DNA of 64,000 nucleotides from Streptomyces kaniharaensis (lineage in GTDB: Bacteria; Actinomycetota; Actinomycetes; Streptomycetales; Streptomycetaceae). This document shows positions 42,273-50,494 of the stretch, piece after piece. Position 1 is the stretch's first letter. The number at the start of each line of letters is the position of its first letter. The position numbers and the translations under genes were made by a program. The notes beneath the pieces are model-generated. The model saw nothing but the letters and a program-made list of their open reading frames with translations. It made no database searches and had not been told where the DNA came from. The DNA lies in contig NZ_WBOF01000001.1 of assembly GCF_009569385.1 (NCBI RefSeq), forward strand, positions 3,668,001-3,732,000, in the 5' to 3' direction.

Positions 42273-43563
42273 CGGTCACCCCTTCGCTCTCGTGCTGGTC
42301 GTGGTCGTGGTCGCGGGCGTGCAGCGCGGCGTCGCGCCAGTCCTCCGGCAGCAGGTGGTCGAGCACGTCGTCGACGGTCACCGCGCCGAGCAGGTGGTCC
42401 GCCTCGTCGACGACCGGGGCGGCGACCAGGTTGTAGGTCGCCAGGTAGCTGGTGATCAGCGACAGCGGGGTGTCCGGCGGCAGCGGGTCGAGGTCGTCGT
42501 CGACCAGCGAGCCGACCAGGACGTACGGGGGTTCGCGCAGCAGCCGCTGGAAGTGCACGGTGCCCAGGTACCGGCCGGTCGGGGTCTCGCTCGGCGGGCG
42601 GCAGACGAACACCTGCGCGGCGAGCGCGGGCTTGTGGTCGCGGACCCGGATCCGGGCCAGCGCCTCGGCCACCGTGGCGTCCGGCTCCAGGACGACCGGC
42701 TCGGTGGTCATCAGACCGCCCGCGGTGTCCTCCTCGTAGGCCAGCAGGCGGCGGACCGGCTCGGCCTCGTCGGGCTCCATCAGCTGGAGCAGGCGCTCGG
42801 CCTCGTCGCCGGGCAGCTCGGAGAGCAGGTCGGCGGCGTCGTCCGGGTCCATCGCCTCCAGGACGTCGGCGGCGCGCTCGTCCTTGAGCTTGCCGATGAT
42901 CTCGACCTGGTCGTCCTCGGGCAGCTCCTCCAGGACGTCGGCGAGCCGCTCGTCGTCGAGCGCCGCGGCCACCTCGGCGCGGCGCTTGGCGGAGAGGTGG
43001 TGCATGACGCCGGCCAGGTCGGCCGGGCGAAGCTGCTCGAAGGTGGCGAGCAGGTTGGCGGCGCCCTGGTCCTGCTCGGGCAGCGTGAAGCCGGTGACGT
43101 CCTGCCAGTCCAGGGTCAGCCGCTCGCCCTTGCCCTTGCGCAGCCGCCCGGCCCGGCCGAGCTGGACGAAGAGCTTGCTGATCTCCCACTCGCGCAGCCG
43201 GGTCTGGATCATGCCGACGTCCAGCACGGTGACCGGCTCGCCGTTCTTGGACCAGGTGACGGTGCGGTCCAGCAACTCGGCGAGGACGAGCGTCTCGTTG
43301 GGGCGCTGCTCGAAGCGGCGCATGTTGATCACGCCGGTGGTGAGCACCTGGCCGGACTCCAGGCTGGTCACCCTGGTCATCGGCAGGAAGATCCGGCGCC
43401 GCCCGACCACCTCGACCACCAGCCCCAGGACCCGGGGCGGGCGGCCGCCGAGCCGCAGCGAGACGACGACGTCCCGGACCCGGCCGACCTGGTCGCCGTT
43501 CGGGTCGAAGACCGCGATGGCGGAGAGATGGGAGATGAAGACCCGGGTGCCTGGCCCTGCCAT
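42262..43563 (-). CDS. MgtE N-domain/CBS protein lacking the membrane channel
   Basis: 433 residues. In order: a PRC-barrel-like N-terminal ~110 residues (FISHLSAIAVFDPNGDQVGRV), an MgtE_N superhelix of about 130 residues with the repeating DDERLADVLEELPEDDQ pattern, and a CBS pair (MTTEPVVLEPDATVAEAL to VVDEADHLLGAVTVDDVLDHL). The tail is His/Asp-rich (HARDHDHDQHESE). In MgtE channels these cytosolic domains sense Mg2+ and gate a five-helix pore; the pore is missing here. It may act as a Mg2+ sensor or regulator. Cotranscribed with the DUF1003 gene. Confidence 0.92.
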   Translation of the reverse strand: MAGPGTRVFISHLSAIAVFDPNGDQVGRVRDVVVSLRLGGRPPRVLGLVVEVVGRRRIFLPMTRVTSLESGQVLTTGVINMRRFEQRPNETLVLAELLDRTVTWSKNGEPVTVLDVGMIQTRLREWEISKLFVQLGRAGRLRKGKGERLTLDWQDVTGFTLPEQDQGAANLLATFEQLRPADLAGVMHHLSAKRRAEVAAALDDERLADVLEELPEDDQVEIIGKLKDERAADVLEAMDPDDAADLLSELPGDEAERLLQLMEPDEAEPVRRLLAYEEDTAGGLMTTEPVVLEPDATVAEALARIRVRDHKPALAAQVFVCRPPSETPTGRYLGTVHFQRLLREPPYVLVGSLVDDDLDPLPPDTPLSLITSYLATYNLVAAPVVDEADHLLGAVTVDDVLDHLLPEDWRDAALHARDHDHDQHESEGVTGGR

Positions 43564-43692
43564 GAACTCCCTCGACTCGCTCGATGCCGTGCTCGGTACG
43601 CCGGGGCGTACCCGCGGCCAAGGCTACCCGCGGGGCGCGGGCCCGGCCCGGCGAGGCACGGTACCGACAGCGGGAGTCTCGGGCATGAACCT

Positions 43693-44232
43693 TTAGCGAC
43701 GCTTGAACAGCAGTTTGGGCAGGCCGGCCGGGATCGGGCGGCGGGTGGTGGCAGGGGAGGGCATCGGCCGGGCCGCGTGCGAGTCGTCCGGCATCGCGCC
43801 GGGGCGCTCGGCGAGCGGGCCGACCGGCTCCAGCCGCAGCACCCGGCACTCGCGGGCCCACCGGTCGGCGATGGTGTCGGTGTCGGGGGCGTTCAGCCGC
43901 TTGCCCTTGAGCTCCTCGACGGCGCCCAGCCAGGCCTCCCCGTGCGGGGCCAGCTCGCTGACCCGGGCCTGCCAGCCGGTGAGCCGGCCGCCCTTGTCCT
44001 TGCTGCGGACGGTGACCACGGCGACGGAGCCGGCGGCCAGCCCGTGCAGCGGCTGCTCGCCGCCGTCGCCGACGACGACCACGGCGCCGTCGTACCAGGC
44101 GTGCCAGAGCGCGCGGGCGTGCTCCTGGCCGTCGGCGCGGACCCAGAGCAGGCCGGACTTCTTCGCGGCCTCCTCCAGCAGGGCCTGGTCGAGGAAGTCG
44201 TCGGCGGTCGTGGGCGCGGGCGTACGGTCCAT
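43693..44232 (-). CDS. Conserved hypothetical protein, possible flavin-split-barrel fold
   Basis: 179 residues from ATG 44232; a TACGCT box 7 bases upstream supports this start over the earlier in-frame ATG at 44262. Residues 10-130 (SGLLWVRADGQEHARALWHAWYDGAVVVVGDG through VAVVTVRSKDKGGRLTGWQARV) look like the strand order of a pyridoxamine-oxidase-type split barrel, but no cofactor motif is clear. The C-terminus is Pro/Arg-rich. Conserved among streptomycetes as far as I can judge; function unknown. Confidence 0.78.
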   Translation of the reverse strand: MDRTPAPTTADDFLDQALLEEAAKKSGLLWVRADGQEHARALWHAWYDGAVVVVGDGGEQPLHGLAAGSVAVVTVRSKDKGGRLTGWQARVSELAPHGEAWLGAVEELKGKRLNAPDTDTIADRWARECRVLRLEPVGPLAERPGAMPDDSHAARPMPSPATTRRPIPAGLPKLLFKRR

Positions 44233-44239
44233 GCCGGAC

Positions 44240-44245
44240 AGCGTA
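44240..44245 (-). promoter_or_regulatory. Leaderless -10 box of hypothetical gene
   Basis: TACGCT on the minus strand, 7 bases before ATG 44232. Confidence 0.5.
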
Positions 44246-44355
44246 CGGCCTCTGCTGTCCACGAGGTGTCTCGTCCGTTGAACGACAGTTCCATCAGTGA
44301 CCCACGGGCCTTACGGTAAGAGCCGCCCAGCCACCGTCTCCAGCGAAGGAGCGCC

Positions 44356-45279
44356 GTGCCCGCCGCCCGGCCCGCGACCGCCCCCGCCCGCACGGCCCCC
44401 GCCGCGGCGCCCGCCCACCCGCTTCCCGTCCTCGACCTGGCGCTGCTCGCCGTGTCGATCGGCGGCGTCTCGCTGTCCGGCCCGCTGATCAGCGCGACCG
44501 CCGCGCCCGCGCTGGCGATCGCGTTCTGGCGCAACGTCATGTCGGTCGGCGTGCTCGGCCCGTGGACGCTGCTGCGGCACCGCGCCGAGCTGCGCGGCAT
44601 CGGCCGCCGGGCACTGCTGCTGGCGATCGCGGCCGGGGCGCTGCTGGCCGTCCACTTCGCGCTGTGGACGCCGAGCCTGCGGATGACCTCGGTCGCCTCC
44701 GCCACCGCCCTGGTCACCACCTGCCCGCTCTGGACGATCCTGCTGATGCGGCTGCTCGGTGTGCGGGCGCCGCGGCTGGTCCGGATCGGCATGTGCGTGG
44801 CCTTCGCCGGCGTGCTGGTCCTGACGGGCGTGGACCTCTCGCTCTCTCCCCGCGCGCTGCTCGGCGACGCCCTGGCGCTCGGCGCGGGCCTCGCCCAGGC
44901 CGGGTACATGCTGCTGGGCGCCGAGGTGCGCAGGACCGTCGGCACCTCCGCCTACACGCTGGTCTGCTACGCCACCACCGCGGTGGGACTGCTGGCCGCC
45001 TGCCTGGTGGCCGGGACGCCGCTGTCCGGCTGGCCGGCCGGGGTGTGGTGGCAGATCGCCCTGCTCATGGTCACCGCGCAGCTGCTCGGCCACTCGCTGA
45101 GCAACCGGGTGGTGCGCACCCTCGGCCCGTCCGTCACCTCCACCGCGCTCCTGCTGGAGACCCCGGGCGCCACGCTGATCGCCGCCCTCTGGCTCGGCCA
45201 GTGGCCCCCGGTGGCCGCCCTGCCGGCGGTGGTGCTGATCCTGCTCGGCCTGGTCCTGGTCGCCCGCGGCCGTCGGTGA
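44356..45279 (+). CDS. EamA/DMT-family transporter
   Basis: 307 residues, GTG start with AAGGAG 5 bases upstream. After a Pro/Ala-rich leader, ten hydrophobic segments form two EamA repeats. The first covers about residues 25-150 and the second starts at LLGDALALGAGLAQAGYMLLG. Conserved FWRN after segment two is typical. Probable metabolite exporter of the RhaT/EamA type; the substrate is unknown. It converges on corA with only 6 bases between stops. Confidence 0.92.
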   Translation: MPAARPATAPARTAPAAAPAHPLPVLDLALLAVSIGGVSLSGPLISATAAPALAIAFWRNVMSVGVLGPWTLLRHRAELRGIGRRALLLAIAAGALLAVHFALWTPSLRMTSVASATALVTTCPLWTILLMRLLGVRAPRLVRIGMCVAFAGVLVLTGVDLSLSPRALLGDALALGAGLAQAGYMLLGAEVRRTVGTSAYTLVCYATTAVGLLAACLVAGTPLSGWPAGVWWQIALLMVTAQLLGHSLSNRVVRTLGPSVTSTALLLETPGATLIAALWLGQWPPVAALPAVVLILLGLVLVARGRR

Positions 45280-45285
45280 GGGCGG

Positions 45286-46410
45286 TTACAGCCAGCCGTT
45301 GCGGCGGAAGCCGCGGTACATCCCGATGCAGATCAGCACGATCGCGCCGAGCACCATCGGATAGCCGTACTTCTGGTGCAGCTCGGGCATGTTGTCGAAG
45401 TTCATGCCGTACACGCCGGTGATCATCGTGGGCACGGCGAAGATCGCGGCCCAGGCGGTGATCTTGCGCATGTCCTCGTTCTGCGCGACCGAGACCTGCG
45501 CAAGGTTGGCCTGGAGCAGCGAGTTCAGCAGCTCGTCGAAGCCGTGCACCTGCTCGGTGACCCGGGCGAGGTGGTCGGCGACGTCCCGGAAGTACTTCTG
45601 GACGTCCGGGTCGACGAGCCGCTGGAGCGGCTCCGAGAGCTGCTGCATCGGGCGCAGCAGCGGCACCACCGCGCGCTTGAACTCCAGCACCTCGCGCTTG
45701 AGTTGGTAGACCCGACCGACGTCGGTGCCGCGCCCGCCCTTGTTGGAGAAGACGTCGAACTCGATCTCGTCCACGTCGTTCTGCAGCCGCTCGGCGACCA
45801 GCAGGTAGTTGTCCACCACGTGGTCGGCGATGGCGTGCAGCACCGCGGCCGGGCCCTTGGCGAGCAGCCCGGCGTCGTCCGCGTCGGCCTCCAGCCGGTG
45901 CCGCAGGTCCTGCAGCGAACCGTGCCCGCCGTGCCGGACGGTGATCACGAAGTCCCGCCCGGCGAAGACCATCAGCTCGCCGGTCTCCACCACCTCGCTG
46001 GTCGGGGTGAGCTGGTCGTGCTCGACGTACCGGATGGTCTTGAAGACGGCGAACAGCACGTCGTCGTAGCGCTCGACCTTGGGCCGCTGGTGCGCGTGCA
46101 CCGCGTCCTCGACCGCGAGCGGGTGCAGACCGAAGCGCTGCGCGATGCCCTCGAACTCCTCCTCGCTCGGCTCGTGCAGCCCGATCCAGCTGAACGAGCC
46201 CGCGCCGTCCGGGAGTTGCTGGGCGGCCTTGACTCTGCGGGCGGCCTCGCGCGGGCTGCAGCTCTGGCCTTTGCGGCGGCCGTGCTGGTAGACGGCGCAG
46301 TCCACCACCGCCGAGTCGGCGCCGCCAGGTGCCACGGCGTCGTAGCGGGCGGAGCCGGGGCGGAGGCGGTTGGTGCGGACGGCGGCGCGCAGGCTGTTGA
46401 TCATCGACAT
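45286..46410 (-). CDS. corA: CorA-type magnesium/divalent cation channel
   Basis: 374 residues from ATG 46410 (GGAG 6 bases upstream). A large cytosolic alpha/beta domain and long helix (residues about 70-305) are followed by two C-terminal membrane segments; the first ends in the selectivity motif YGMNFDNMPEL (GMN). The protein ends in a basic RGFRRNGWL. Forms a pentameric Mg2+ channel. The region immediately upstream is occupied by an IS110-family element (about 210 bases from start codon to transposase start codon, pointing away), so its normal promoter has probably been displaced. Confidence 0.94.
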   Translation of the reverse strand: MSMINSLRAAVRTNRLRPGSARYDAVAPGGADSAVVDCAVYQHGRRKGQSCSPREAARRVKAAQQLPDGAGSFSWIGLHEPSEEEFEGIAQRFGLHPLAVEDAVHAHQRPKVERYDDVLFAVFKTIRYVEHDQLTPTSEVVETGELMVFAGRDFVITVRHGGHGSLQDLRHRLEADADDAGLLAKGPAAVLHAIADHVVDNYLLVAERLQNDVDEIEFDVFSNKGGRGTDVGRVYQLKREVLEFKRAVVPLLRPMQQLSEPLQRLVDPDVQKYFRDVADHLARVTEQVHGFDELLNSLLQANLAQVSVAQNEDMRKITAWAAIFAVPTMITGVYGMNFDNMPELHQKYGYPMVLGAIVLICIGMYRGFRRNGWL

Positions 46411-46429
46411 GGCAGGCTCCGTAAGGTGT

Positions 46430-47850
46430 TGGTCGGCCCGGGAGGGCCGGATGTGGCTGACGGGGTCTTGCCTTCTGTGGCTCCTGAGGAGTGGCCGTCC
46501 GGTTCTCCGGGGCGCCCTGACCGCTGATTGAGATCTGCGTCCTGGTCGCTGTTTACGGAGCTGACGGCGGGGTGTTCTTCGGGCCGAGGAGAGTGCTGGT
46601 TTCGGCGTGGGGAGCGTGGGATGACAGAGCGGCGGGCCCGGATCTGGGTGGGGATCGACGCGGGCAAGGGTCACCACTGGGCGGCGGCGGTCGATGAGTC
46701 GGGGTTCCAGGTCTGGTCGAAGAAGATCGACAACGATGAGGCGGCGATCCTGGAGGCCATCGCCGAGGCGCTGGCCATGGCGGACGCCGTGGAGTGGGCG
46801 GTCGACCTGTCCGGCACCGCGTCCGCGCTGCTGCTGGCCCTGCTCGCGTCGCACGGGCAGAAGCCGGTCTATGTGCCCGGCCGGACCGTGCACCGGATGG
46901 CGGGTGCCTACCGGGGCGAGGCGAAGACGGATGCCCGCGACGCGTTCGTGATCGCGGAGACCTCGCGCCTGCGCAGGGACTTCGCGGCCGTGGACGTGCC
47001 GGCCCAGCTGGTCGCGGACCTCGCGCTGCTGGTCGCCCACCGCACCGACCTGGTCGCCGACCGGGTCCGCATGGTCAACCGGCTGCGTGACGTGCTGACC
47101 GGGATCTTCCCGGCCCTGGAGCGGGCCTTCGACTGGTCCAACAACAAGGGCGCGCTGACCATGCTGACCTACCGCCAGACCGCCGCCGGGATACGCCGCG
47201 TCGGCCGCACCCGCCTGGAATCGTGGCTGCGCAAGCGCGGCGTCCGCTCGCCTGACAAGGTCACGGCCATCGCACTGGAGGCCGCCGCCGCTCAGCACAC
47301 CGTGCTGCCCGGCGAGGGCGTCGCCGCGTCGATCGTCGCCGACCTCGCCGCCCAGTTGCTCGTGCTGGACGAGCGGATCAGCGGCCTTGACAAGCAGATC
47401 AAGCAGACCTTCCACGCCCACCCGCAGGCGAACATCATCGAGTCCATGCCGGGCATAGGCCCGATCCTCGGCGCCGAGTTTGTCGTCGCCGCCGGCGACC
47501 TGGCCGCCTACGCCGACGCCGGACGCCTGGCTTCCGCGGCCGGCCTCGTCCCGGTCCCGCGCGACTCCGGGCGCCGTACCGGCAACCTGCACCGGCCCAA
47601 GCGCTACAGCCGCCGCCTGCGCAGGGTGTTCTACATGTCCGCGCAGACCAGCATCATCAAGGACGGCCCCAACCGGGACTTCTACCTCAAGAAGCGCGCC
47701 GAGGGCTGCGGCCACATCCAGGCCCTGATCGCGCTCGCCCGCCGCCGGGTCAACGTGCTCTGGGCACTTCTGCGTGACGGACGGGAGTTCACCCCCGTCC
47801 AGCCGGCCACGCAGGCGGCTTGACTCGGTCATTGAAACTCCCTGGGACAG
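46430..47850 (+). mobile_element. IS110-family insertion sequence (ends approximate)
   Basis: The element contains one transposase gene. IS110 elements lack clear terminal repeats and usually make no target duplication, so the ends cannot be fixed; 46430 and 47850 are estimates. About 190 bases of non-coding DNA precede the transposase, where the IS110 subgroup encodes its bridge RNA. GGCTCCTG at about 46480 is inverted as CAGGAGCC at about 47850, a weak candidate for subterminal repeats. The sequence after the stop (TCATTGAAACTCCC) resembles the 3' end of streptomycete IS110 copies. Confidence 0.75.
46621..47823 (+). CDS. IS110-family transposase (DEDD recombinase)
   Basis: 400 residues from ATG 46621. 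The N-terminal DEDD_Tnp_IS110 domain shows the first Asp in WVGIDAGKGHHWAA, the acidic pair region VEWAVDLSG, and DARDAFVIAETSRLRRD. The C-terminal Transposase_20 domain has ESMPGIGPILGAEFV, YADAGRLASAAGLVP and the serine-containing region AQTSIIKDGPNRDFY. Length and motifs are complete, so it could be active. Recombination in this family is guided by an element-encoded bridge RNA. Confidence 0.95.
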   Translation: MTERRARIWVGIDAGKGHHWAAAVDESGFQVWSKKIDNDEAAILEAIAEALAMADAVEWAVDLSGTASALLLALLASHGQKPVYVPGRTVHRMAGAYRGEAKTDARDAFVIAETSRLRRDFAAVDVPAQLVADLALLVAHRTDLVADRVRMVNRLRDVLTGIFPALERAFDWSNNKGALTMLTYRQTAAGIRRVGRTRLESWLRKRGVRSPDKVTAIALEAAAAQHTVLPGEGVAASIVADLAAQLLVLDERISGLDKQIKQTFHAHPQANIIESMPGIGPILGAEFVVAAGDLAAYADAGRLASAAGLVPVPRDSGRRTGNLHRPKRYSRRLRRVFYMSAQTSIIKDGPNRDFYLKKRAEGCGHIQALIALARRRVNVLWALLRDGREFTPVQPATQAA

Positions 47851-47988
47851 GAGCCGCCGCACGGCGGCGGGTGGCAGCCCGGCCTGGGCCGGGGGGAGGG
47901 CCGTGGTGCGACGGCGGGAAAACACCGGTGAAGGGCGGGGCGCTCTCCCGGCCGGTCCGTCCGTGCGGGCCGCCTCGGCTGCGCTGGA

Positions 47989-48069
47989 TCAGCCGCGCGT
48001 GGCGGGGGTGCGGGGAAGGGGTCCGGGCCGGGCAGAGCTGCCGGTACTGCAATCTCGGCCGGTATCCAC
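47989..48069 (-). CDS. Possible 26-residue leader peptide
   Basis: GTG 48069 stands 8 bases after a perfect AAGGAGG (48078-48084). A TAGGGT box at 48132-48137 would start transcription about 56 bases upstream. The product would be MDTGRDCSTGSSARPGPL followed by PRTPATRG, stop TGA. The strong ribosome site is the main evidence; the codon pattern alone does not prove translation. Before the IS insertion this could have been a leader ORF of the corA transcript. Confidence 0.35.
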   Translation of the reverse strand: MDTGRDCSTGSSARPGPLPRTPATRG

Positions 48070-48207
48070 CGCAACCACCTCCTTCGTGCCGCGGCCCCTG
48101 GAACGTCATGGTTCCCGGTGGCCAGTCGCTCACCCTAACATCTGACCGATCATCGGCGCCCGGGTGTTCCGGCGCCGCCCCCGCGCCGGCGGCGCACACC
48201 CGCGCGT

Positions 48208-48213
48208 TACGCT
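48208..48213 (+). promoter_or_regulatory. Leaderless -10 box of SUFU-domain gene
   Basis: TACGCT 6 bases before ATG 48220. Confidence 0.6.
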
Positions 48214-48219
48214 CACCGC

Positions 48220-48858
48220 ATGGCGCACGACTTCCCGCTCTTCGGCGACCCCCACGGTTCCTCCCCGGAGCTCTCCCGGGAGGCGGTGCTGGCCGCCGTC
48301 GAGGCCCGGCTGATCTCCACCTTCGGCGAGCCGAGCGGCCGGGCCGCCGTCACCTTCCTCGGCACCGACCGGATCGAGGTGCTGCGCTTCGGCCCGGACG
48401 CCGAGGGCCTGGTCCGCTACGCGACCCTCGGGATGTCCGCCGCGCCGATGGCCGACCCGACCGCGATGGTCGCCGACCAGCTGCGCGGCCCGCGCGTCGA
48501 ACTCGTCCTGACGGTCCGCGGCGGACGCGACGACGTGCTCCGCAGCCTGGCCACCTTCGCCGCGACGCCGCAGGTGGAGGGCCTGGTGGTGGCCCCGGGC
48601 GGCTCGCTGGACCTCGGCGCCCCGCTCTGGGAGGGCGCGCCGTTCACCTCGGTGCTGGCCGCCGAGCCGGGCGGCCTGGTGCCGGACCTGGAGCTGGACG
48701 AGCCGGCCGACCCGGTCCGCTTCCTGCCGCTGCTCCCGATGACGCCCAACGAGGCCGGCTGGAAGCGGGTGCACGGCGCCGCCGCCCTCCAGGAGCGCTG
48801 GCTCGACCACGGGACCGACCTGCGCGACCCGGACCGCCGCGGCGTCCGCCTGGACTGA
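48220..48858 (+). CDS. Suppressor-of-fused (SUFU) domain protein
   Basis: 212 residues with the SUFU fold pattern: FGEPSGRAAVTFLGTDRIEVLRFGP at the front, VRYATLGMSAAPM, PRVELVLTVRGGRDDVLRSLATFAATP in the middle and FLPLLPMTPNEAGWKRVHGAAALQERWL near the end. The bacterial family is widespread; it occurs in immunity and stress contexts, but the function of stand-alone copies is unknown. Leaderless start from the TACGCT box. No toxin gene is adjacent, so an immunity role is not supported here. Confidence 0.88.
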   Translation: MAHDFPLFGDPHGSSPELSREAVLAAVEARLISTFGEPSGRAAVTFLGTDRIEVLRFGPDAEGLVRYATLGMSAAPMADPTAMVADQLRGPRVELVLTVRGGRDDVLRSLATFAATPQVEGLVVAPGGSLDLGAPLWEGAPFTSVLAAEPGGLVPDLELDEPADPVRFLPLLPMTPNEAGWKRVHGAAALQERWLDHGTDLRDPDRRGVRLD

Positions 48859-48951
48859 CGGCCCCTCACGACCGGGCGTGCGGCGGGGCGCAAATGCCTG
48901 GCCGCACCCCGTCGCCGCGCCTCCGCACGCCCGCGCGCAGAGCGCGTGCGC

Positions 48952-49809
48952 TCAGCCCCCGATCGGCTTCGCGCCGGTGGCCTGGTCCAGCAGCGCCTCG
49001 TACACCGCCGGGTCGGTGGTGTGCTCGCCGAGACGGACGGTCTTGCGGCCGCCGTGGTAGTCGCTGGATCCGGTGACCAGCAGCCCGAGTTCGCCGGCCA
49101 GGCCGCGCAGCCGGCCCCGGGTCTCCTCGTCGTGGTCCATGTGGTCGACCTCCAGTGCGGCCAGCCCGGCCGCCGCCAGGTCGGCGATCACCTGGTCGGA
49201 GACGGTCCGCCCACGCTTGACCGCGCCGGGGTGGGCGAACACCGGCACCCCGCCGGCCGCCCTGACCAGCCGGACCGCCTCGACCGGGTCGGTCTCGTGC
49301 TTGCGCACGTCCGCCCGCCCGCCGTTGGCCAGCCACTCGGCGGTGAAGGCGTCCGAGACGGTGTCCGCCACGCCCGCCTCGACCAGTGCGCTCGCGATGT
49401 GCGGCCGGCCGACCGACCCTTCCCCCGCGATCCGCTGCACCTGCTCCCAGCTGATGTCCGCGCCGAGCTCCCGGCACCGCTCGACGATCGCCCGCCCGCG
49501 CCGGAACCGGTCGGTGCGCACCAGCTCCCGCTCGGCCGCGAACGCCGGCTCCGCCGGGTCGAACAGGTACGCCAGCAGGTGCATGCTGATGCCGTCCACG
49601 ACGCAGGACAGCTCGGCCCCGGGGACGAGGGTCAGGGTGCCGGCCGGCAGCGCGTGTACCGCCTTGGCGGCCCGGGCGTGGCCCGCGACGGTGTCGTGGT
49701 CGGTGAGCGCGACGACGTCGAGGCCCGCGGCCACCGCGGCCGCGACGAGCTCGGCCGGGCTGTCGGTGCCGTCGGACGCGGTGCTGTGGGCGTGCAGGTC
49801 GATGCGCAC
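48952..49809 (-). CDS. PHP-domain phosphoesterase
   Basis: 285 residues. Metal-binding motifs of the PHP fold are visible: DLHAHSTASDGT at the start (HxH), LTDHDTVAGH, and the later GVPVFAHPGA and GSSDYHGGRK. The length and motifs match the YciV/RNase AM-type 5'-nucleotidase family (nucleoside 3',5'-bisphosphate phosphatase). It is soluble, with a trinuclear metal site. It stands 46 bases downstream of the DUF6758 gene and is probably cotranscribed with it. Confidence 0.93.
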   Translation of the reverse strand: MRIDLHAHSTASDGTDSPAELVAAAVAAGLDVVALTDHDTVAGHARAAKAVHALPAGTLTLVPGAELSCVVDGISMHLLAYLFDPAEPAFAAERELVRTDRFRRGRAIVERCRELGADISWEQVQRIAGEGSVGRPHIASALVEAGVADTVSDAFTAEWLANGGRADVRKHETDPVEAVRLVRAAGGVPVFAHPGAVKRGRTVSDQVIADLAAAGLAALEVDHMDHDEETRGRLRGLAGELGLLVTGSSDYHGGRKTVRLGEHTTDPAVYEALLDQATGAKPIGG

Positions 49810-49855
49810 GGGTGGGACTCCTGGAGACTCTCGGGTGCCGCCCAGGATAGGACGG

Positions 49856-50494
49856 TCAGCCGAGCAGCCGGGGGGAGAGGGCGCCGCAGGGCAGCAGGTC
49901 CAGTTCGGCGCCGGCCTCGCGCAGGTCGGTGAGCACCAGTTCGTCGTACATCACCAGTGCGGACTGCTCGGGCCAGGCGATCGCCCACAGCCAGAGCCCG
50001 CGCGCCTCGCCGACGAACACCGCGCGGTCGGCCGGGGCGTCCGGGACGTGGAACATCGGGGTGGGCCGCCCGGCGGCCATCAGCTTGGCGTCGGCGGGCT
50101 TGTAGAGCGCGACGGACTCGCCCGGGTCGGGGCCGGCCATCCCGGCGTACCGGGCGCCGAGCCCGACGCCCAGTTCCTCGGCGACCAGCACCAGTTCGCC
50201 GAAGCCGCCGAGCGGCGCGGGGCCGGAGCAGGCGACGGCGGTGGCGCGGGCGCCGGAGACGTCGTCGCCGACGTGCGCGATGCCGGTGTAGAGCCAGCCG
50301 ACCGGGAGCGGCCAGGGCAGCCAGACGGGGACCTGGGAGCGGGCGACGGCGACGCCCAGGGCCTCCACGCTCGGGGGCAGCACCGGCTGCATCGGGTGCA
50401 CGGCTCCGTGCCGGTCGCACTGCCAGGTGTCTGAGAACAGACCGGGGGCGCGGACCCGACCGGCGCACCTCGGGCAGCTTGGCTCGCCCCTCAT
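49856..50494 (-). CDS. DUF6758-like protein with N-terminal zinc ribbon
   Basis: 212 residues from ATG 50494; a TTG nine bases earlier is closer to the GGAGGGAGGAG site and could be the start. CPRC near the N-terminus and CDRHG 18 residues later make a zinc ribbon. The rest is a soluble domain with VWLPWPLPVGWLYTGIAHVGDD and LWLWAIAWPEQSALV. Matches the actinobacterial DUF6758 family. Unknown function; operon with the PHP gene. Confidence 0.82.
   Translation of the reverse strand: MRGEPSCPRCAGRVRAPGLFSDTWQCDRHGAVHPMQPVLPPSVEALGVAVARSQVPVWLPWPLPVGWLYTGIAHVGDDVSGARATAVACSGPAPLGGFGELVLVAEELGVGLGARYAGMAGPDPGESVALYKPADAKLMAAGRPTPMFHVPDAPADRAVFVGEARGLWLWAIAWPEQSALVMYDELVLTDLREAGAELDLLPCGALSPRLLG

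Larger units (their letters stand above)
47824..48219. other. 396-bp region: IS110 right end, minus-strand promoter/leader, SUFU promoter
   Basis: The left ~25 bases belong to the IS. The rest carries, on the minus strand, a TAGGGT -10-like box (48132-48137) and a perfect AAGGAGG site (48078-48084) before a 26-codon ORF. The plus-strand -10 box of the SUFU gene is at 48208-48213. The minus-strand signals point towards corA and may be its original 5' region. Confidence 0.5.

Noticed and set aside
46478..47857. GGCTCCTG/CAGGAGCC as terminal inverted repeats of the IS110 element
   Set aside because: Only 8 bases match, which is expected by chance in sequence of this composition. It is mentioned as a weak candidate, not used to set the ends.
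48220..48858. SUFU protein as an immunity protein of a polymorphic toxin
   Set aside because: No toxin or secretion gene adjoins it; the neighbours are an IS, a PHP phosphoesterase and a DUF6758 gene.
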